Positions 1-5,565 of a DNA stretch of 5,565 bases are shown here, in pieces. The DNA comes from Planctomycetota bacterium (GTDB lineage: Bacteria; Planctomycetota; Planctomycetia; Isosphaerales; Isosphaeraceae), in assembly GCA_021778575.1 (NCBI GenBank), contig JAJYCH010000367.1, positions 1 through 5,565 of the forward strand, given 5' to 3'. Each line of letters opens with the position of its first letter. Positions within the stretch are counted from its first letter, which is position 1. Position numbers and translations under genes: made by a program. Under the pieces are notes generated by a model. It was not told the DNA's origin. It worked only from the letters and a program-made list of their open reading frames with translations, and ran no database searches.

Positions 1-188
1 GCACTCGACCCACCCTGCGGATTGCCGAAACTGTCCGATGGAATTCGAGTCCCTCAAGAATCCCCGCGACACGGCAAGATGATCGAAGATTACAATGAAG
101 GACAGGATTCAACCAGCCGACCGGAGTGGAACGGCAGGATGAATCCTGCCCTACGGAATGGGACAGGCCACCGGCGGGACGGATCAGG
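1..188. other. Leader region upstream of the first gene; no confident gene
   Basis: No complete gene is seen here. Two + strand frames are open from the window edge. One ends with TGA at 80-82. The other ends with TGA at 190-192 and overlaps the ATG at 189 as ATGA, the arrangement of translationally coupled genes. By hand count the second frame has only about 56% G/C at third positions, clearly below the real genes here, and its peptide resembles nothing I know, so I do not call it coding. TACAAT at 91-96 is close to a -10 hexamer but has no good -35 partner. The region also holds the palindrome at 133-150 and repeated CAGGAT words. Confidence 0.5.
133..150. repeat. Perfect 8+8 inverted repeat in the leader of the first gene
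   Basis: GGCAGGAT at 133-140 and ATCCTGCC at 143-150 are exact reverse complements separated by GA. As DNA this is an 18-bp operator-like palindrome. As RNA it folds as a 7-bp stem with a TGAA loop. It ends 38 bases before the ATG at 189. The half-site core CAGGAT also occurs at 103-108 and at 185-190, the last running into the start codon. No T-run follows, so it is not an intrinsic terminator. A regulatory role is inference. Confidence 0.6.
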
Positions 189-935
189 ATGAACAAGTAT
201 CTGGCGGAATCCGACGACTTCTACGTCAATGTGAACCTCAACACCGAGATGGAGCTGCCGACCAGCCGGGATACGGTGCTCCACTTCTTCGAACAGATGA
301 AGAAGCGATTCCCCGACCTCCGGAACTTCTACACGAAGGAGGAAGGGGACCTTGTGCTCGAAGGGGACAAGGAACAGGAGTCGTATCGAGTCCTGGCGAT
401 CGAACCCCGTCGCCTTTGCTCGGGGCACGTCAACCCCGAGACGCTCGACGCCGCTTATGCTCAGCACGAGCTGGTTCTGGAACTCGCACCGCATCTGTTG
501 ACGATCAGCGTCCTCGATTGCGAGGCGCTCGACGTGATGTTTGGCTTCGATTTTGACTACGACGGCCCGCACGACGAAGTAGTCGCCGAGGCCCTGGGGG
601 TCGGTCCGTCGTTCGAGGGGCTGTCGAACCTGGCCGGCTCGAAGATTCTCAACTACGAGCCGTCGATCACCCTGGCGCTCGACGAATCGTGCCGGCTCCA
701 GGCGCGACTATCAATCGAGACCCGGACCAACGCCTTCCAGGTCCGGACCGGCGAGTTCGACGAGGATCAGATCAGTGTCTATTTGACCGTCCGCCAGTAC
801 TGGGGCAACGGACCCGACCGGACATTCCTCGAATCGTTCCGCAACCAGCGAGCGATCGGCGAAGAACTGGTCCGGAATTACGTCGTCCCCCGTGTGGTCC
901 ACCCGTTGGCCCGGGCGATCGCGTCGCGATCGTGA
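189..935 (+). CDS. Conserved protein of unknown function, 248 aa
   Basis: I do not recognise a named family. The open frame extends up to a GTG at 126, but the ATG at 189 is preferred. It has GGGA at 176-179, nine bases upstream, and the 21 residues gained by the longer start look like translated leader, including the palindrome at 133-150. The 248-residue product appears soluble and cytoplasmic: no signal peptide or membrane segment is visible. Notable stretches are NVNLNTEMELP at 14-24, IEPRRLCSGHVNP at 71-83, an acidic aromatic stretch GFDFDYDGPHDE at 119-130, and EPSITLALDESCRLQARLSIETRTN at 157-181, given here as E157 to N181 in alternating strand-like pattern. Two cysteines (C77, C111) and one more (C168) form no metal-site pattern. 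From memory it resembles hypothetical proteins widespread in Planctomycetes; this is unverified. The aminotransferase gene begins 53 bp downstream, so the two could share a transcript. Coding status is firm, function is open. Confidence 0.85.
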   Translation: MNKYLAESDDFYVNVNLNTEMELPTSRDTVLHFFEQMKKRFPDLRNFYTKEEGDLVLEGDKEQESYRVLAIEPRRLCSGHVNPETLDAAYAQHELVLELAPHLLTISVLDCEALDVMFGFDFDYDGPHDEVVAEALGVGPSFEGLSNLAGSKILNYEPSITLALDESCRLQARLSIETRTNAFQVRTGEFDEDQISVYLTVRQYWGNGPDRTFLESFRNQRAIGEELVRNYVVPRVVHPLARAIASRS

Positions 936-988
936 ATATCAGGCGGTTCCTTGGTCTCTGACAGATTCCTTCCGGGAGCCCCCGACCC

Positions 989-2248
989 ATGCCTCGACTG
1001 AGCCGCCTGGCGAGTCAGCTCCAGCCCGAGATGGCGTTCACTGTTCTGGCTCGGGCACGGGCGCTCAAGGCCCAGGGGAAAGACGTCGTCGAGCTTGAAA
1101 TCGGCGATAGCCCGTTTCCGACCACTCCCGCCGCCAAGGCCGCCGGGATCGCGGCGATCGAGGCGAATCAGACCGGCTATGGTCCGAGTCTGGGTTTGCC
1201 CGCGTTTCGAGCGGCGGCGGCGAAGTCGGTCAACACCGAGTTCGGCTTCGACGTTGGTCCCGAGCATATCGTCGTGGCTTCGGGGGCGAAGCCGTTCGAG
1301 CAGTATTTCGCCGAGGCTCTGCTTGAGCCGGGCGACGGCGTCCTGATCTTCAGCCCCCATTTCCCGACTTACATCCCGAACCTCGAACGTCGAGGAGCCC
1401 GAGCGGTTTTGACTCCGCTGACGGTCGAGAATCAATTCCGGCCGAGCCCTGACGATGTCTCCCGGTTCCTCGCGACCGACCCTCGCCCTCGGGCGATCTT
1501 CCTCAACTCGCCGCAGAACCCGACCGGCGGCGTCGCGACCCGGACCGACCTGAAGCAGATCGCCGACGTCGTCCAGGGGACCGACCTGATGGTCTTCTCC
1601 GACGAGCCTTACGCGCACATGGTCTGGTCGGGGCGGCACGAGTCGATCATGACCGAGCCGGGGATGATCGACCACGTGGTCTCGGCGTTCACCTTCAGCA
1701 AGTCGTACAGCATGAGCGGCTGGCGGATCGGCTTCGCCGTGGCTCATCCCGACGTCGTCGAGGCGATGGGCAAGCTGATCAACACCACGGCCTCTTGCAG
1801 CCCGCCGTTCGTCCAGCAAGCGGCGCTCGCGGCCCTCGAACACGATCGCGAGGCCCGCGATGCCGACATGAGCAAATTTCGCCGCAAGGTCGAGCGACTG
1901 GTGGCCGGTCTGCACGGTATCGACGGCTTGACGGTCGCGCAGCCGGTCGCGACGTTCTACGTCTTCCCCGACGTCCGCCAACTCTGCAACCGCTTGGGGA
2001 TCACCTCACAAGGGCTGGCACTCTACTTGCTCGAAGGAGCCGACGACCATTTTGGCGTGGCCTGTCTGGGCGGCGAGTCATTCGGCGAGGCCGGGCGCGG
2101 CTTTCTGCGGTTCAGTTGCGCCGAGCCTGATGAGCGGATCGACCTGGCGATGGCGTTCTTGCCCGAGGCGTTGAAGCGTGAAAGTCGAATCGCGCGGTTC
2201 CTGACCGATCATCCCGAGTTCGTGCTGGCCGAGCCGTTTCCGATCTGA
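989..2248 (+). CDS. PLP-dependent class I/II aminotransferase (fold type I)
   Basis: This cytoplasmic enzyme is expected to move an amino group between an amino acid and a 2-oxo acid using pyridoxal phosphate. The 419-residue product has the full fold-type I signature: Y64 in a TGYG motif; SGAK at 98-101 for phosphate binding; NPTGG at 177-181, with N177 matching Asn194 of aspartate aminotransferase; SDEPY at 204-208, with D205 pairing the pyridine nitrogen and Y208 at the cofactor oxygen; FSKSYSMSGWRIG at 236-248, with K238 as the Schiff-base lysine and R246 on the phosphate; and LRFSCAEP at 373-380, with R374 binding the substrate carboxylate. The order and spacing fit the aspartate aminotransferase I-gamma type. 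Where that type usually has tryptophan stacking on the cofactor, this protein has F125 (PHFPTY, 123-128). About 20 extra residues follow the last helix. The ATG has GGGAG at 974-978, ten bases upstream. Substrate cannot be assigned from sequence. Confidence 0.93.
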   Translation: MPRLSRLASQLQPEMAFTVLARARALKAQGKDVVELEIGDSPFPTTPAAKAAGIAAIEANQTGYGPSLGLPAFRAAAAKSVNTEFGFDVGPEHIVVASGAKPFEQYFAEALLEPGDGVLIFSPHFPTYIPNLERRGARAVLTPLTVENQFRPSPDDVSRFLATDPRPRAIFLNSPQNPTGGVATRTDLKQIADVVQGTDLMVFSDEPYAHMVWSGRHESIMTEPGMIDHVVSAFTFSKSYSMSGWRIGFAVAHPDVVEAMGKLINTTASCSPPFVQQAALAALEHDREARDADMSKFRRKVERLVAGLHGIDGLTVAQPVATFYVFPDVRQLCNRLGITSQGLALYLLEGADDHFGVACLGGESFGEAGRGFLRFSCAEPDERIDLAMAFLPEALKRESRIARFLTDHPEFVLAEPFPI

Positions 2249-2298
2249 GCCCGTCGTGTCATGATCGAGCAGGAATCCCGCCCGAGACAAGTTGAATC

Positions 2299-2302
2299 GG
2301 AG
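2299..2302 (+). promoter_or_regulatory. Ribosome binding site GGAG that decides the glycosylase start
   Basis: GGAG sits seven bases before the GTG at 2310. The competing TTG at 2292 has only GAG at 2284-2286, five bases upstream. There is no in-frame ATG near the 5' end, so this site is the best evidence for a GTG start. Confidence 0.5.
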
Positions 2303-2309
2303 CGAACTG

Positions 2310-2987
2310 GTGCCGCCGACAAAGTCCGCCAAGCGTAAGAATTCGATCATCATTGCCGGTGCCCATGAGGCGGTCGATCCGTGGTCGGACGGGGTGGATC
2401 ACCTTCGACAGCTTGATCCGAAGTGGGCGCGGATCATCGAGGAAGTCGGCCCGTGCCGGCTCCAGGTTCGCCCTGATCGGTTCGGCACGCTGGTCCGCGC
2501 GATCATCGGCCAGCAGATCTCGGCGAAGGCCGCCGGGTCGGTCGATAAGCGACTGCGCGACCTGGCCGGTGAGCCGCACTCGCCCGAACCGTTGATCGGA
2601 CTCGGCGAGGAAGGGCTCCGGAGCGTCGGGCTTTCGGGCGTCAAGGCGCGGTATGTCCTGAATCTGTCGCACGCGGTCCGCGACGGCCATGTTCCGCTCG
2701 ATGAGGTTCACACCTGGTCTGACGAGGCGATCATCGCCGCGCTCACGTCGATCAAGGGGGTCGGCAACTGGACGGCCGAGATGTTCCTGATCTTCGCCCT
2801 CGGTCGGATCGACGTTCTCTCGCCCGGCGACCTGGGTATCCGGGTCGGTCTCCAGAGCTTTTACGAGCTCGAAGCCCCGCCCAAACCCACAGAATGCCAC
2901 GCCTTGACCGAAAAATGGCGGCCTTATCGGACCGTCGCCATGTGGTATCTATGGGAACAGATTGATAACCCAAAGAAGTCGGCATGA
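2310..2987 (+). CDS. 3-methyladenine DNA glycosylase, compact AlkA/Mag1 type (HhH-GPD)
   Basis: This base-excision repair enzyme is expected to cut the N-glycosyl bond of alkylated purines such as 3-methyladenine, leaving an abasic site. Numbering from the GTG, the 225-residue protein has FGTLVRAIIGQQIS at 58-71 (start of the HhH-GPD core), GLSGVKARY at 107-115, a helix-hairpin-helix with IKGVGNWTAEMFL at 148-160 (K149, W154), and the catalytic loop SPGDLGIR at 171-178, with D174 as the catalytic aspartate. The C-terminal WRPYRTVAMWYLW (203-215) is typical of AlkA-like enzymes. The protein lacks the N-terminal beta domain of the 282-residue E. coli AlkA and resembles the short S. pombe Mag1 form (about 228 residues). 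Its two cysteines exclude the four-cysteine iron-sulfur cluster of Nth/MutY. The start is uncertain: TTG at 2292 would add six residues. It follows the aminotransferase by 61 bp with no terminator, so co-transcription is likely; no Ada-type alkylation regulator is visible. Confidence 0.9.
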   Translation: MPPTKSAKRKNSIIIAGAHEAVDPWSDGVDHLRQLDPKWARIIEEVGPCRLQVRPDRFGTLVRAIIGQQISAKAAGSVDKRLRDLAGEPHSPEPLIGLGEEGLRSVGLSGVKARYVLNLSHAVRDGHVPLDEVHTWSDEAIIAALTSIKGVGNWTAEMFLIFALGRIDVLSPGDLGIRVGLQSFYELEAPPKPTECHALTEKWRPYRTVAMWYLWEQIDNPKKSA

Positions 2988-3079
2988 ATCGATGACAGGC
3001 AACGGCGGCAACTCGTGGTTCGCCGAGTCCTCTCCGAAAATTTCGATCCGATTCAGCCTCGCTTTCCCAGGAATCCAGA

Positions 3080-4642
3080 ATGGACTACGACCTGATCTTG
3101 AAGAACGGCTGGGTGATCGATGGGACCGGCGGACCGGCCTATCGGGCAGAAGTCGCGATCCTCAACGGCATGATCTTCGACGTGGGGTTCCTCGGTGATC
3201 TCACCGCGAGGAAGGTCGTCGACGCGACCGGTCTGTACATCGCTCCCGGCTTCATCGACGCTCACGTCCACGGCGATTTGATGCTCCTGGCCGATCCGGT
3301 CCACCTGCCCGCGCTCCGCCAAGGGGTGACGACCTACATCATCGGTCAGGACGGTTGCTCGTTCGCGCCGGGGTCGAAGTCGACCATTGATTACATGAGA
3401 CGCTACACCGCCGGGTTCAACGGCAACCCGTCGAATATCGAGTACGACTGGGATTCGGTCGAAGGGTATCTCGCGCGATTCGATCGTCAGGTGGCCCTCA
3501 ATATCGCTTATCTGATCCCTAACGGCAACGTCCGGATCGAGGTCATGGGGCACGACCCTCGTCCTGCCTCCGACGACGAACTCAAGGCCATGCAGCGCCT
3601 GGTTCGACAGGGGATGGACGCGGGAGCGGTTGGTCTCTCGACCGGTCTCGACTATCTGCCCAGCCGACACGCCGACGCTCGCGAGATCGCCGCGCTCTGC
3701 GAGGCGATCGTTCCCGACAATGGTGTTTATGTCACACATATGCGCGCTTACGGCCAGAACGCGCGGATCGGGATGGACGAGGTTTACGAGATCGCCCGGC
3801 TTTCCGGAGTCGCCGCGCATATCTCGCACTACAACGGTCCGGCCGACCTGCTCTTGCCGCTCCTCGATGACGGCCTGGCTCGCGGTCATGACCTGACTTA
3901 TGACACCTATCCCTACCTGGCCGGAAGTACGATCCTGGGGATGGTCGCGCTGCCGGCCTGGGTCCAGGAAGGGGGGAACGAACCGACCCTCGAACGGCTG
4001 GCGCAGCCGGCGATCCGCGACCGGCTGAAGTCGGAATGGTTCACCGCCCCGACCCAGTATCCGCTCGACAAGATGCATCTGGCGATGGTCGCCGAACCGT
4101 CCTGGCAATGGGCCGAGGGGCTGACGGTGACCGAGGCGGCCGAGCGGGCGAAGCTCACCACCTGCGACTTCATCTGCGAGATCCTGGTCGCTTCGGACCT
4201 GGCGGTCGGTGTCGTGAATTTCCGGGCGAACGACCGGACCGAGGCCGATGTCCGGGCGATCTTGCGGCACCCGTCGCACATGGCCGGTTCCGACGGAATC
4301 TTTCGAGGCGGGTTCCCGCACCCCCGAGGCTGGGGAGCGTTCGCGCGCTACCTCGGCTATCACACCCGAGAACTGGGCGACTACACCTGGCCCGAGGCGA
4401 TCACGCACCTGGCCACTCATGCCGCTCGACGCTATCGATTGACCGACCGGGGTCTCGTCCGGCCCGGCTACGTGGCCGACCTCGCGCTGTTTGACCCGCT
4501 GACGGTGACCGATCGTTCGACCTACGCCGCCGGTCGAACTCTGGCCGAAGGGGTCAAGCATGTCATCGTCAACGGGATTCTCGCTCTCGAAGACGGAGAG
4601 CCCACCGGCGCGACTCCAGGACGGGCGTTGCGTCGCGGTTGA
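3080..4642 (+). CDS. N-acyl-D-amino-acid deacylase family amidohydrolase
   Basis: A metal-dependent amidohydrolase expected to hydrolyse N-acyl-D-amino acids to a carboxylate and a free D-amino acid (family EC 3.5.1.81). The 520 residues run as an N-terminal small beta domain (1-55), a TIM barrel (about 56-450) and a C-terminal return to the beta domain (ADLALFDPLTV at 466-476). Residues matching Alcaligenes D-aminoacylase are H62 and H64 (AHVH), H220 (VTHMR), H250 (ISHYN) and D405 (AGSDG); GLSTGLDYLP at 185-194 and YPYLAGST at 277-284 are also family hallmarks. The usual GNCG motif, whose Cys96 is a zinc ligand, is here GQDGCS at 89-94, putting D91 in the cysteine position and C93 two residues on. 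No signal peptide is visible, so it is probably cytoplasmic. The ATG has AGGA at 3069-3072, seven bases upstream. It lies 92 bp after the glycosylase. A dihydroorotase- or hydantoinase-like substrate is less likely because the carboxylated-lysine signature is not apparent. Confidence 0.9.
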   Translation: MDYDLILKNGWVIDGTGGPAYRAEVAILNGMIFDVGFLGDLTARKVVDATGLYIAPGFIDAHVHGDLMLLADPVHLPALRQGVTTYIIGQDGCSFAPGSKSTIDYMRRYTAGFNGNPSNIEYDWDSVEGYLARFDRQVALNIAYLIPNGNVRIEVMGHDPRPASDDELKAMQRLVRQGMDAGAVGLSTGLDYLPSRHADAREIAALCEAIVPDNGVYVTHMRAYGQNARIGMDEVYEIARLSGVAAHISHYNGPADLLLPLLDDGLARGHDLTYDTYPYLAGSTILGMVALPAWVQEGGNEPTLERLAQPAIRDRLKSEWFTAPTQYPLDKMHLAMVAEPSWQWAEGLTVTEAAERAKLTTCDFICEILVASDLAVGVVNFRANDRTEADVRAILRHPSHMAGSDGIFRGGFPHPRGWGAFARYLGYHTRELGDYTWPEAITHLATHAARRYRLTDRGLVRPGYVADLALFDPLTVTDRSTYAAGRTLAEGVKHVIVNGILALEDGEPTGATPGRALRRG

Positions 4643-4692
4643 GCGATCGGAAAATCGATCCATCTCGATCTTCCTGTCAAGTTGTGTGTTAC

Positions 4693-4721
4693 TTGATTGG
4701 CCCGGCTAACGAATCTATTGA
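4693..4721 (+). promoter_or_regulatory. Weak candidate promoter for the DUF433 gene
   Basis: TTGATT at 4693-4698 matches four of six bases of the -35 consensus TTGACA, and TATTGA at 4716-4721 matches three of six of the -10 consensus TATAAT, with a 17-bp spacer. The match is weak and planctomycete promoters often depart from consensus. The AT-rich setting and long gap are the main support. Confidence 0.22.
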
Positions 4722-4735
4722 CGTCCGACGTATGT

Positions 4736-4757
4736 GGGTCGCCGATCCGGGCGACCC
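4736..4757 (+). promoter_or_regulatory. Strong GC hairpin in the DUF433 gene leader
   Basis: GGGTCGCC at 4736-4743 and GGCGACCC at 4750-4757 are exact reverse complements around a six-base loop (GATCCG). The stem ends 34 bases before the ribosome binding site at 4792-4797. No T-run follows, so it is unlikely to be an intrinsic terminator. Its 3' arm overlaps CCCCAG at 4755-4760, which is the exact complement of CTGGGG at 4790-4795, covering most of the ribosome binding site. The hairpin and the sequestering pairing share bases 4755-4757 and compete. Control of translation is inference. Confidence 0.5.
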
Positions 4758-4791
4758 CAGATTTGGACGCTTCAACGAAGGTTCGCCACCT

Positions 4792-4797
4792 GGGGAG
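4792..4797 (+). promoter_or_regulatory. Ribosome binding site GGGGAG for the DUF433 gene
   Basis: GGGGAG lies seven bases before the ATG at 4805. It is the strongest such site in the window and fixes this start over the in-frame upstream ATG at 4697, which would add 36 residues of unlikely leader sequence. Confidence 0.7.
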
Positions 4798-4804
4798 ACC
4801 AGTC

Positions 4805-5488
4805 ATGGAATGCTCCACCTCTGAAGTCGATCTGGTCCCGATTTCCCACCAAGAACCAGCCCGACCGACTGGTCCCAAAACCGATCGGGTCGCGGAATTC
4901 GAGAGCTTCGCCGACGAGATCCGCGAGGAACTCGACCCTGCCGGTCCCATTGAACGATTGCTGGCCGATTATGTGACCCAGGCGGCCTGGCGGCTGAAGA
5001 ACGCCATGGAACGCCAGCGGAAACGGTCGACCAGCGGAGCCGACGATCAGGAGTCGACCCCGGCCAGGTCGAGAATCCGGCCCACCGTGGTCGAAGACGC
5101 CGCTCGGACGCTTCGCGACGGGTTCGCGGTGTTCGAGGCCTGCCGATCGCTCCAGACCGCGAAGTCGGGCTCGAAGGTTTTGATCGCGATACCCGAGCCG
5201 TCCGCCATCGAACCGAACGAATGGCCGATTGTCCCGAGCGTCGATGAATCGATCCGCGACGAGAACGACGAGACGCCACACTATCGCGACCGCCTGACCT
5301 TCGACTTCGAGGTTTCCGACGATTCCCCGGTCGTCAAAGGGACCTGGGTCACGGTCGGGCATGTTGTCTCGCTGATCATCGATGGCTGGACCTGGGCGGA
5401 TATCCTCCGTTCCCATCCCGAGCTGTCCGAGAACGACATCCGCGCCTGCGTCGCCTACGCGATGGATGAGGAGAACGCAAGTCGGTGA
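4805..5488 (+). CDS. Two-module protein with C-terminal DUF433 domain, 227 aa
   Basis: Residues about 164-224 form a DUF433 domain. The core SPVVKGTWVTVGHVVSLI (174-191) matches the family's G-x-P-x-I-x-G-T-R-x-x-V pattern, and the tail GWTWADILRSHPELSENDI (194-212) followed by RACVAYAM matches its G-x-S-x-E-E-I-x-x-x-Y-P-x-L ending. Stand-alone DUF433 proteins are about 70-80 residues and are often antitoxins placed beside a PIN-like DUF5615 toxin. Here it is preceded by about 160 residues. ADEIREELDPAGPIERLL (36-53) then ADYVTQAAWRLKNAMER (54-70) is helical and resembles, from memory, a module common in planctomycete hypothetical proteins that often start with an RNALKHGL-like motif; that motif is absent here. 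A second probable helix lies at 95-118, then an acidic linker (131-165). No signal peptide or membrane segment is visible, and no toxin gene fits in the 77 bases left in the window. Function is unknown; nucleic-acid binding or regulation is inferred from DUF433. Confidence 0.82.
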   Translation: MECSTSEVDLVPISHQEPARPTGPKTDRVAEFESFADEIREELDPAGPIERLLADYVTQAAWRLKNAMERQRKRSTSGADDQESTPARSRIRPTVVEDAARTLRDGFAVFEACRSLQTAKSGSKVLIAIPEPSAIEPNEWPIVPSVDESIRDENDETPHYRDRLTFDFEVSDDSPVVKGTWVTVGHVVSLIIDGWTWADILRSHPELSENDIRACVAYAMDEENASR

Positions 5489-5494
5489 ACTTCG

Positions 5495-5565
5495 CGTCGC
5501 TGGGTGGCATGCTCTCGGTACTCCGTGAGCATGGAAAGACGTCGCTCGAATCCCATGCTCACGGA
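5495..5565. repeat. Nested direct and inverted repeats at the right edge
   Basis: TCCGTGAGCATGG at 5522-5534 and CCATGCTCACGGA at 5553-5565 are a perfect 13-bp inverted repeat with an 18-base loop; the right arm reaches the last base, so the stem may extend further. The words CGTCGCT (5495-5501 and 5540-5546) and CATGCTC (5508-5514 and 5554-5560) also form a direct repeat with a period of about 45 bases and a 6- or 7-base spacer. A third CATGCTC-related word in reverse orientation (5527-5533) can pair with either copy. The array starts seven bases after the DUF433 stop. It may be a terminator or a dispersed intergenic repeat. Confidence 0.6.

Larger units (their letters stand above)
4643..4804. 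other. 162-bp intergenic region with likely promoter and RNA structure
   Basis: The part from about 4660 to 4720 is visibly richer in A/T than its surroundings, as expected of a promoter region. Just after the deacylase stop, GATCG at 4645-4649 and CGATC at 4656-4660 could form a weak 5-bp stem, but no T-run follows, so I do not call a terminator. The hairpin at 4736-4757 and the ribosome binding site at 4792-4797 occupy the right half. The frame of the downstream gene stays open through here from 4697, but its codons there do not resemble the gene proper. Confidence 0.6.

Noticed and set aside
2..82. Second open frame from the window edge, ending TGA at 80-82
   Set aside because: It could be the last 26 codons of an upstream gene, with third-position G/C near 69%, but it is too short to judge and matches no family I know.
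1..192. Open frame from the window edge ending as an ATGA overlap with the first gene
   Set aside because: The overlap suits translational coupling, but third-position G/C is about 56% by hand count, below the neighbouring genes, and the peptide is Pro/Gly/Arg-rich and unrecognised. It also runs through the palindrome at 133-150. Sequence to the left would settle it.
878..1981. A 367-codon open frame on the minus strand, opposite the aminotransferase
   Set aside because: It is an antisense shadow with no known motif, overlapping a gene with complete PLP-enzyme signatures.
2261..2338. Small ATG frame of 25 codons between the aminotransferase and the glycosylase
   Set aside because: It has no ribosome binding site, is very short, and overlaps the start of the glycosylase in another frame.
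3005..3028. Possible hairpins in the gap before the deacylase (ACTCG at 3011-3015 with CGAGT at 3024-3028; GGCG with CGCC)
   Set aside because: The stems are only four to five base pairs and are not followed by a T-run, so they are within chance expectation and not a terminator.
3053..4663. A 536-codon open frame on the minus strand, opposite the deacylase gene and slightly longer than it
   Set aside because: It is the antisense shadow of a high-GC gene. Its product is rich in Arg, Val, Gly and Asp with no recognisable domain, while the + strand frame carries a full set of catalytic motifs and a good ribosome binding site.
4639..4824. 61-codon + strand frame spanning the gap before the DUF433 gene
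   Set aside because: It would start on a TTG overlapping the deacylase stop, has no ribosome binding site, and runs through the hairpin and into the DUF433 gene out of frame.

Overview
The window looks like chromosomal DNA from a high-GC planctomycete, probably Isosphaeraceae-like (inference). The grounds are strong G/C third-codon bias, frequent GATCG/CGATCG words, short non-coding gaps, and two proteins (first and last genes) that resemble, from memory, planctomycete-type conserved hypothetical proteins. No rRNA, tRNA, CRISPR array, insertion sequence or phage gene is visible.

Five complete genes lie on the + strand. In order they are: a conserved protein of unknown function (189-935); a fold-type I PLP-dependent aminotransferase (989-2248); a compact AlkA/Mag1-type 3-methyladenine DNA glycosylase (about 2310-2987); an amidohydrolase of the N-acyl-D-amino-acid deacylase family (3080-4642); and a two-part protein with a helical N-terminal module and a C-terminal DUF433 domain (4805-5488). 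Gaps of 53, 61 and 92 bp between the first four, with no convincing terminator, allow co-transcription. The 162-bp gap before the fifth gene is more AT-rich at its centre and carries a strong GC hairpin just before the ribosome binding site, so that gene probably has its own control.

The first four genes do not form one obvious pathway. The deacylase would release free D-amino acids from N-acyl-D-amino acids, and an aminotransferase could act on amino acids, but nothing in the sequence shows that this aminotransferase takes D-substrates. The glycosylase is a base-excision repair enzyme with no clear metabolic link.

The main points for a second look are: the fusion of DUF433 to an N-terminal module in the last gene; an apparent choice between two RNA pairings at that gene's ribosome binding site; a perfect 8+8 palindrome with extra copies of its half-site in the leader of the first gene; a deacylase whose usual zinc-ligand cysteine position is aspartate with a cysteine two residues later; and a nested direct/inverted repeat at the right edge, cut by the window end. 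None of these is proven to be a new system.
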